Program-made: the position numbers and the translations under genes
Part shown: in pieces, positions 60,468 to 64,000 of the stretch
Position numbering within the stretch: the stretch's first letter is position 1
Layout: each line of letters starts with the position of its first letter
From: Rhizobium sp. AAP43
GTDB lineage: Bacteria > Pseudomonadota > Alphaproteobacteria > Rhizobiales > Rhizobiaceae
NCBI RefSeq assembly: GCF_001296045.1
Contig: NZ_LJHS01000012.1
Coordinates: forward strand, 1-64,000
Length of the DNA stretch: 64,000 nt
Direction: 5' to 3'
Notes under the pieces: generated by a model
Told to the model about the DNA's origin: nothing
Databases searched by the model: none
The model's input: the letters and a program-made list of their open reading frames with translations, nothing else

Positions 60468-60503
60468 TGCGCAAATCGTCACACTCTAGTTGCGATTTGC
60501 GCA
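60468..60503. promoter_or_regulatory. Inverted repeat operator between lrp-type gene and arginase
   Basis: TGCGCAAATCG (60468-60478) and CGATTTGCGCA (60493-60503) are perfect 11-bp inverted arms around a 14-bp spacer. The arms contain the palindrome TTGCGCAA or its half. It lies directly upstream of the Lrp start and 89-124 bp before arginase, so it probably binds the Lrp-type regulator. Confidence 0.75.
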
Positions 60504-60591
60504 GACTATCGTGCTTTATGGCGATCTTCCATCTTTTTGACAGCGCGCCCTTTGACGAGAATGACCGCCAATGGCGAACCTGGAGAAAACG

Positions 60592-61524
60592 ATGAGCGAT
60601 GCGGCGGATATCACCCTGATTGGCGTGCCCCTGGAAGAAGGGTCCGGCCGTGGCGGCTGCGGCATGGGGCCGGCAGCACTCAGGATCGCCGGCATCGCCC
60701 AAGCGCTTTCAGATCTGGGCTACCACGTCGATGACCGCGGGGACCTGCGTCCCTCGCCAGCCACAGATCTGCCGGAGATGGACGGCGCCAAGCATTTGCC
60801 GGTCGTCGGTGCCTTTACCCGTGCAATCGAGGCGGAGACCTATGCGGCCGCACACCGGGGCACTGTACCGGTTCTGCTCGGAGGCGATCACAGCTTGTCC
60901 ATGGGCAGCGTGTCCGGCATGGCACGTCACGCGCATGAAAAGGGGCGGCCGCTCTTCGTCCTGTGGCTTGATGCTCATGCCGATTTCAACGCACCGGAAA
61001 CGTCCCCCTCGGGCAATATCCATGGGATGCCGGTTGCCTATTTCTGCGGCCAAGCCGAATTTGCCCCGATCCTTGATCCAACGCGACCGCTGGTGGACCC
61101 GCGTCATGTCTATCAGGTCGGCATACGCTCCGTTGATGAGGACGAGCGCCGCGCGATCCGCGATAACGCCGTCAATGTTTTCGACATGCGGGCGATCGAC
61201 GAAGAGGGCATGGGCGCCATTCTCAAGCGCATCCTTGCGGATGTTCGCCAAGCCAATGCGCTTCTCCATGTCAGCCTGGATGTCGACTTCCTTGATCCGG
61301 ACGTAGCACCAGGCGTGGGCACCACGGTTCCAGGTGGCGCGACGTTTCGCGAGGCCCATCTGATCATGGAACTGCTGCACGACTCGGATCTGGTCTCCTC
61401 CCTGGACCTGGTCGAACTCAACCCGTTCCTCGACGATCGTGGCCGCAGCGCCCGTGTCATGGTCGACCTTGCCGCCAGCCTTTTTGGCAAGCGGATCCTC
61501 GACCGGCCAACGCGCGCAGCCTGA
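60592..61524 (+). CDS. rocF: Arginase
   Basis: This 310-aa enzyme hydrolyses arginine to ornithine and urea. The three manganese-binding signatures are complete: GGDHSLSMG, LDAHADFN and SLDVDFLDPDVAPG. The N-terminal ATG 60592 was chosen because TGGAGAA precedes it; the in-frame ATG at 60571 is less well placed. It is under likely control by the divergent Lrp-type gene. The absence of an ornithine cyclodeaminase downstream differs from some rhizobia. Confidence 0.95.
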   Translation: MSDAADITLIGVPLEEGSGRGGCGMGPAALRIAGIAQALSDLGYHVDDRGDLRPSPATDLPEMDGAKHLPVVGAFTRAIEAETYAAAHRGTVPVLLGGDHSLSMGSVSGMARHAHEKGRPLFVLWLDAHADFNAPETSPSGNIHGMPVAYFCGQAEFAPILDPTRPLVDPRHVYQVGIRSVDEDERRAIRDNAVNVFDMRAIDEEGMGAILKRILADVRQANALLHVSLDVDFLDPDVAPGVGTTVPGGATFREAHLIMELLHDSDLVSSLDLVELNPFLDDRGRSARVMVDLAASLFGKRILDRPTRAA

Positions 61525-61753
61525 CGCGCGCGGCGGCACGGCCTATCAGAACAACCTGATATTGGCCAATTCGACCAAGGCGCAAATGCCCATAGGTCGA
61601 AGATATGCCAAGATTGAACAGATTACGCCCAAGCTATGTGAGGCTTCCATTCAGAGGATGGAAGGCTCCGTTAATACCGTTTGTTTACGATCATCCCATT
61701 AGTACGCAGCATGAACCGACGCCCTCCATGTCGGCAAATTCTAGGACATTACA

Positions 61754-63490
61754 GTGGGAATGACGATTCTTCCGGGACTCGATTCGAAAGCTATTCTCGA
61801 TGCTCTTAGCCGCTCTCAGGCGATCATCGAATTTTCACCAGATGGCACGATCCTCAACGCGAACGAGAATTTCTGCAAGGCCCTGGGTTATTCGCTCGCT
61901 GATATCCGTGGCAAGCATCATCGGATCTTTTGCGATCCGGCCCATGCCAGTACACAAGCCTACCGCGACTTCTGGGTCAGGCTGAACCGCGGAGAATTCG
62001 ATAGCGGCGAATACCGCCGCCTGCGCAAGGACGGGACTGAGATCTGGATCCAGGCCTCGTACAATCCTGTCTTCCGGGGTGGCAAGCTCCAGAAGATCGT
62101 CAAGTTCGCTTCCGACATCACGGCCGCCAAGCAAAAGTCTGCCGAGGATGCGGGTAAGCTTGAAGCGATCAGTCGCGTCCAGGCAGTCATCGAGTTCACG
62201 CCCGCCGGTCAGATCATTACGGCGAACGAGAACTTCCTGGCAACATTGGGCTACAAGCTCGTCGAAATCGTGGGCAAGCATCATTCGATGTTCTGCGAAC
62301 CGGCCTATGCCCAAAGGGCGGAATACGCTGCATTCTGGAAGACACTGGCTGCCGGGCAGTTTGTCTCCGAGGAATTCAAGCGCATCGGCAAGGGCGGCCG
62401 GGAAGTCTGGATCCAGGCGTCCTACAACCCGATCTTCGACGCCTGCGGCAAGGTCGTCAAAGTCGTCAAGTACGCCACCGATATCACCGGCCGCGTGAAG
62501 GCCGTGGATGCGATTGCCGAAGGTCTCGGAGCCCTCTCGAACGGTGACCTGACATCTGCCATTGAGCAGCCCTTCATTCCCGCCTTTGATCGCTTGCGTC
62601 AGGACTTCAACAACGCGCTCGACCGGCTTCGCGCGGCGATGCAGGACGTCAACGGCAACACCGAAGGCATCGCATCCGGTTCGGAAGAAATCCGCAAATC
62701 CTGCGCCGATCTTGCCAGGCGGACAGAAACCCAGGCGACATCCGTGGAAGAGACGGCATCCGCCCTGCAACAGATCACGCGCACGGTCAGCGACAGCTCA
62801 AGGCGCGCGATGGAAGCTGGTCAGCTTGTCGCACGCACCAAGGAAGGAGCCGAGAAGTCGGGCGACGTGGTCCGCAGAGCCATCGGCGCCATGGACCAGA
62901 TTGAAAACTCCTCCCGCGAGATCTCGAACATCATCGGCGTGATCGATGACATCGCCTTCCAGACCAACCTTCTGGCCCTCAATGCAGGCGTTGAGGCAGC
63001 CCGCGCGGGCGAAGCCGGCAAGGGCTTTGCCGTGGTGGCCCAGGAGGTTCGCGAACTGGCGCAACGGTCCGCCAAGGCTGCAAAGGAGATCAAGTCCCTG
63101 ATCAACGCCTCGTCGGATCACGTCAGAAACGGTGTCGAACTGGTCGGCGAGACAGGACGTGCGCTCGAACAGATCGTCACCGAGGTGCAGGAGATCAACG
63201 GCAATGTCGCCGCCATCGCCGACTCGTCCCGCGAACAGGCGACAGCCCTCGCAGCCGTGGGCAAAGCGGTGAACGACATGGACCAGAACACGCAACAGAA
63301 TGCGACCATGGTCGAACAGAGCACCGCTGCGAGCGATATCCTCGCACAACAGGCGTCTGCCCTGAGGAAACTCGTCGGACAGTTTAGAATTGAGCAACTA
63401 ACTTCCCGTAAGCTTGGGTCCACACGTCAAGATGCAGCCCTCGCTGCAGTGCCGGGGCGGAAACTTGCGGCGAACGGTGCTCGCGCCTGA
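61754..63490 (+). CDS. Soluble double-PAS methyl-accepting chemotaxis protein
   Basis: This 578-aa receptor has no membrane helix. Two tandem PAS domains (about residues 12-130 and 137-252) carry near-repeats: GKHHRIFCDPAHA and GKHHSMFCEPAYA. They end in VKFASDIT or VKYATDIT, as in BdlA-type sensors. The MCP signalling tip is complete (IDDIAFQTNLLALNAGVEAARAGEAGKGFAVVAQEVR). Both PAS may bind haem or FAD for oxygen or redox sensing. The start is GTG 61754 with AGGA upstream, or ATG 61760. It stands just ahead of cheW. Confidence 0.93.
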   Translation: MGMTILPGLDSKAILDALSRSQAIIEFSPDGTILNANENFCKALGYSLADIRGKHHRIFCDPAHASTQAYRDFWVRLNRGEFDSGEYRRLRKDGTEIWIQASYNPVFRGGKLQKIVKFASDITAAKQKSAEDAGKLEAISRVQAVIEFTPAGQIITANENFLATLGYKLVEIVGKHHSMFCEPAYAQRAEYAAFWKTLAAGQFVSEEFKRIGKGGREVWIQASYNPIFDACGKVVKVVKYATDITGRVKAVDAIAEGLGALSNGDLTSAIEQPFIPAFDRLRQDFNNALDRLRAAMQDVNGNTEGIASGSEEIRKSCADLARRTETQATSVEETASALQQITRTVSDSSRRAMEAGQLVARTKEGAEKSGDVVRRAIGAMDQIENSSREISNIIGVIDDIAFQTNLLALNAGVEAARAGEAGKGFAVVAQEVRELAQRSAKAAKEIKSLINASSDHVRNGVELVGETGRALEQIVTEVQEINGNVAAIADSSREQATALAAVGKAVNDMDQNTQQNATMVEQSTAASDILAQQASALRKLVGQFRIEQLTSRKLGSTRQDAALAAVPGRKLAANGARA

Positions 63491-63537
63491 AAAGGCGCAA
63501 TCCTCGCTCAGATATAAAGAAGGTTGGGAAGACTACT

Positions 63538-64000
63538 ATGGCCACCATCAACTCCACCAGCTTCGGCGGCGATACTCTCGAGATCATTGCATTCCGTCTT
63601 CATGATCAGGAATTCTGCGTGAAGACCACGACGATCCGCGAAATCCGCGGCTGGGCGCCGTCCACCCCGATCCCGCATGCACCAGCCGACGTCATCGGCG
63701 TGATGAACCTGCGCGGCTCGGTCATTCCGATCATCGACCTCGCTTACAAGCTCGGCATGAAGAGCACGGTTGCCAACGAGCGTTCTGCGATCGTCGTGGC
63801 CGAAGTCCACAATATGGTTATCGGCATGCTGGTTGACCGCGTATCCGACATCCTGACCATCCCGTCGAGCCAGGTCCAGCCGGTTCCGGAAGTCTCCGCC
63901 TCCTTCGACAAGACCTTCTCTGAAGGCATCATCGCCAATGAGAACGGCATGATCTGCTTCCTGAACCTCGCCAAGATGTTCAAGGGCAGCGACCTGGAAG
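63538..64000 (+). CDS. cheW: Chemotaxis protein CheW, 3' end outside the window
   Basis: The first 154 codons are visible; no stop occurs before the window ends. The protein begins MATINSTSFGGDTLEIIAFRLHDQEFCVK and continues IREIRGWAPSTPIPHAPADVIGVMNLRGSVIPIIDLAYKLG, the classic CheW coupling domain. It links the preceding soluble receptor with a CheA kinase. GGTTGGGA lies ahead of ATG 63538, and the gene is 47 bp after the receptor, so the two probably form an operon that continues beyond the window. Confidence 0.95.
   Translation, partial: MATINSTSFGGDTLEIIAFRLHDQEFCVKTTTIREIRGWAPSTPIPHAPADVIGVMNLRGSVIPIIDLAYKLGMKSTVANERSAIVVAEVHNMVIGMLVDRVSDILTIPSSQVQPVPEVSASFDKTFSEGIIANENGMICFLNLAKMFKGSDLE

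Overview
The window is a stretch of high-GC alphaproteobacterial chromosome. It is most likely from the Rhizobiaceae (Rhizobium/Agrobacterium/Sinorhizobium group). Evidence: the gene order tlpA-argH-lptM-lysA-TIGR02302 gene, cpdR-hpt-ftsEX, aroK-aroB, cobS-cobT (aerobic B12 cobaltochelatase), an ALAS-type hemA, tyrC-hisC and tamA-tamB, plus frequent 1-8 nt gene overlaps. No rRNA, CRISPR array, transposase or phage gene was seen. One tRNA (Arg, anticodon CCT) is present.

Layout. 1-4 kb: rhomboid protease, then etfBA and 3-hydroxybutyryl-CoA dehydrogenase, with a LiuR-like palindrome ahead of etfB. 4-10.4 kb: tlpA diverges from argH across only 24 bp, then the small lipoprotein lptM, lysA and a large Gln-rich TIGR02302-type membrane protein. 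10.6-20.5 kb: cpdR, hpt, a DUF3426-like membrane protein, ftsEX, YdcF-like protein, plsC, ChaC-like cyclotransferase, DUF2125 protein, tyrC-hisC and a methyltransferase. 20.6-25.4 kb: gloB, a DUF985 cupin, a YhhN protein, an EamA exporter, a DUF3108 protein, rpmB and a queuosine-precursor transporter. 25.5-30.5 kb: a DnaJ-like protein, cobS, cobT and a phytase-like esterase lipoprotein in one leftward operon, divergent from bolA. 30.5-40.7 kb: aroK-aroB-corC-like operon, a 49-aa membrane microprotein, xerD, accA, L,D-transpeptidase, tusA, a His-rich CobW GTPase, D,D-carboxypeptidase and an M20 amidohydrolase.

40.8-46.6 kb looks accessory. It starts at tRNA-Arg(CCT) and ends before dxr. It holds small unknown genes, a 61-aa NepR-like candidate anti-sigma factor, an EcfG-type ECF sigma factor overlapping a DNA topoisomerase IB gene, a DUF892 ferritin-like stress protein and a P1B metal ATPase. 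Four sites here match the rhizobial general-stress promoter (GGAAC-N16/17-xGTT). Each sits at a sensible distance from a gene, and two are back to back. I read this as a satellite general-stress module and the most interesting part of the window.

46.7-64 kb: dxr, hemA (with a candidate FNR/FixK box), a form-II-type coxSLM molybdenum hydroxylase operon, a glycine-zipper lipoprotein, tamA-tamB, a divergent Lrp-type regulator and arginase pair sharing a clear inverted repeat, a soluble double-PAS chemoreceptor and the start of cheW, which runs off the window end.
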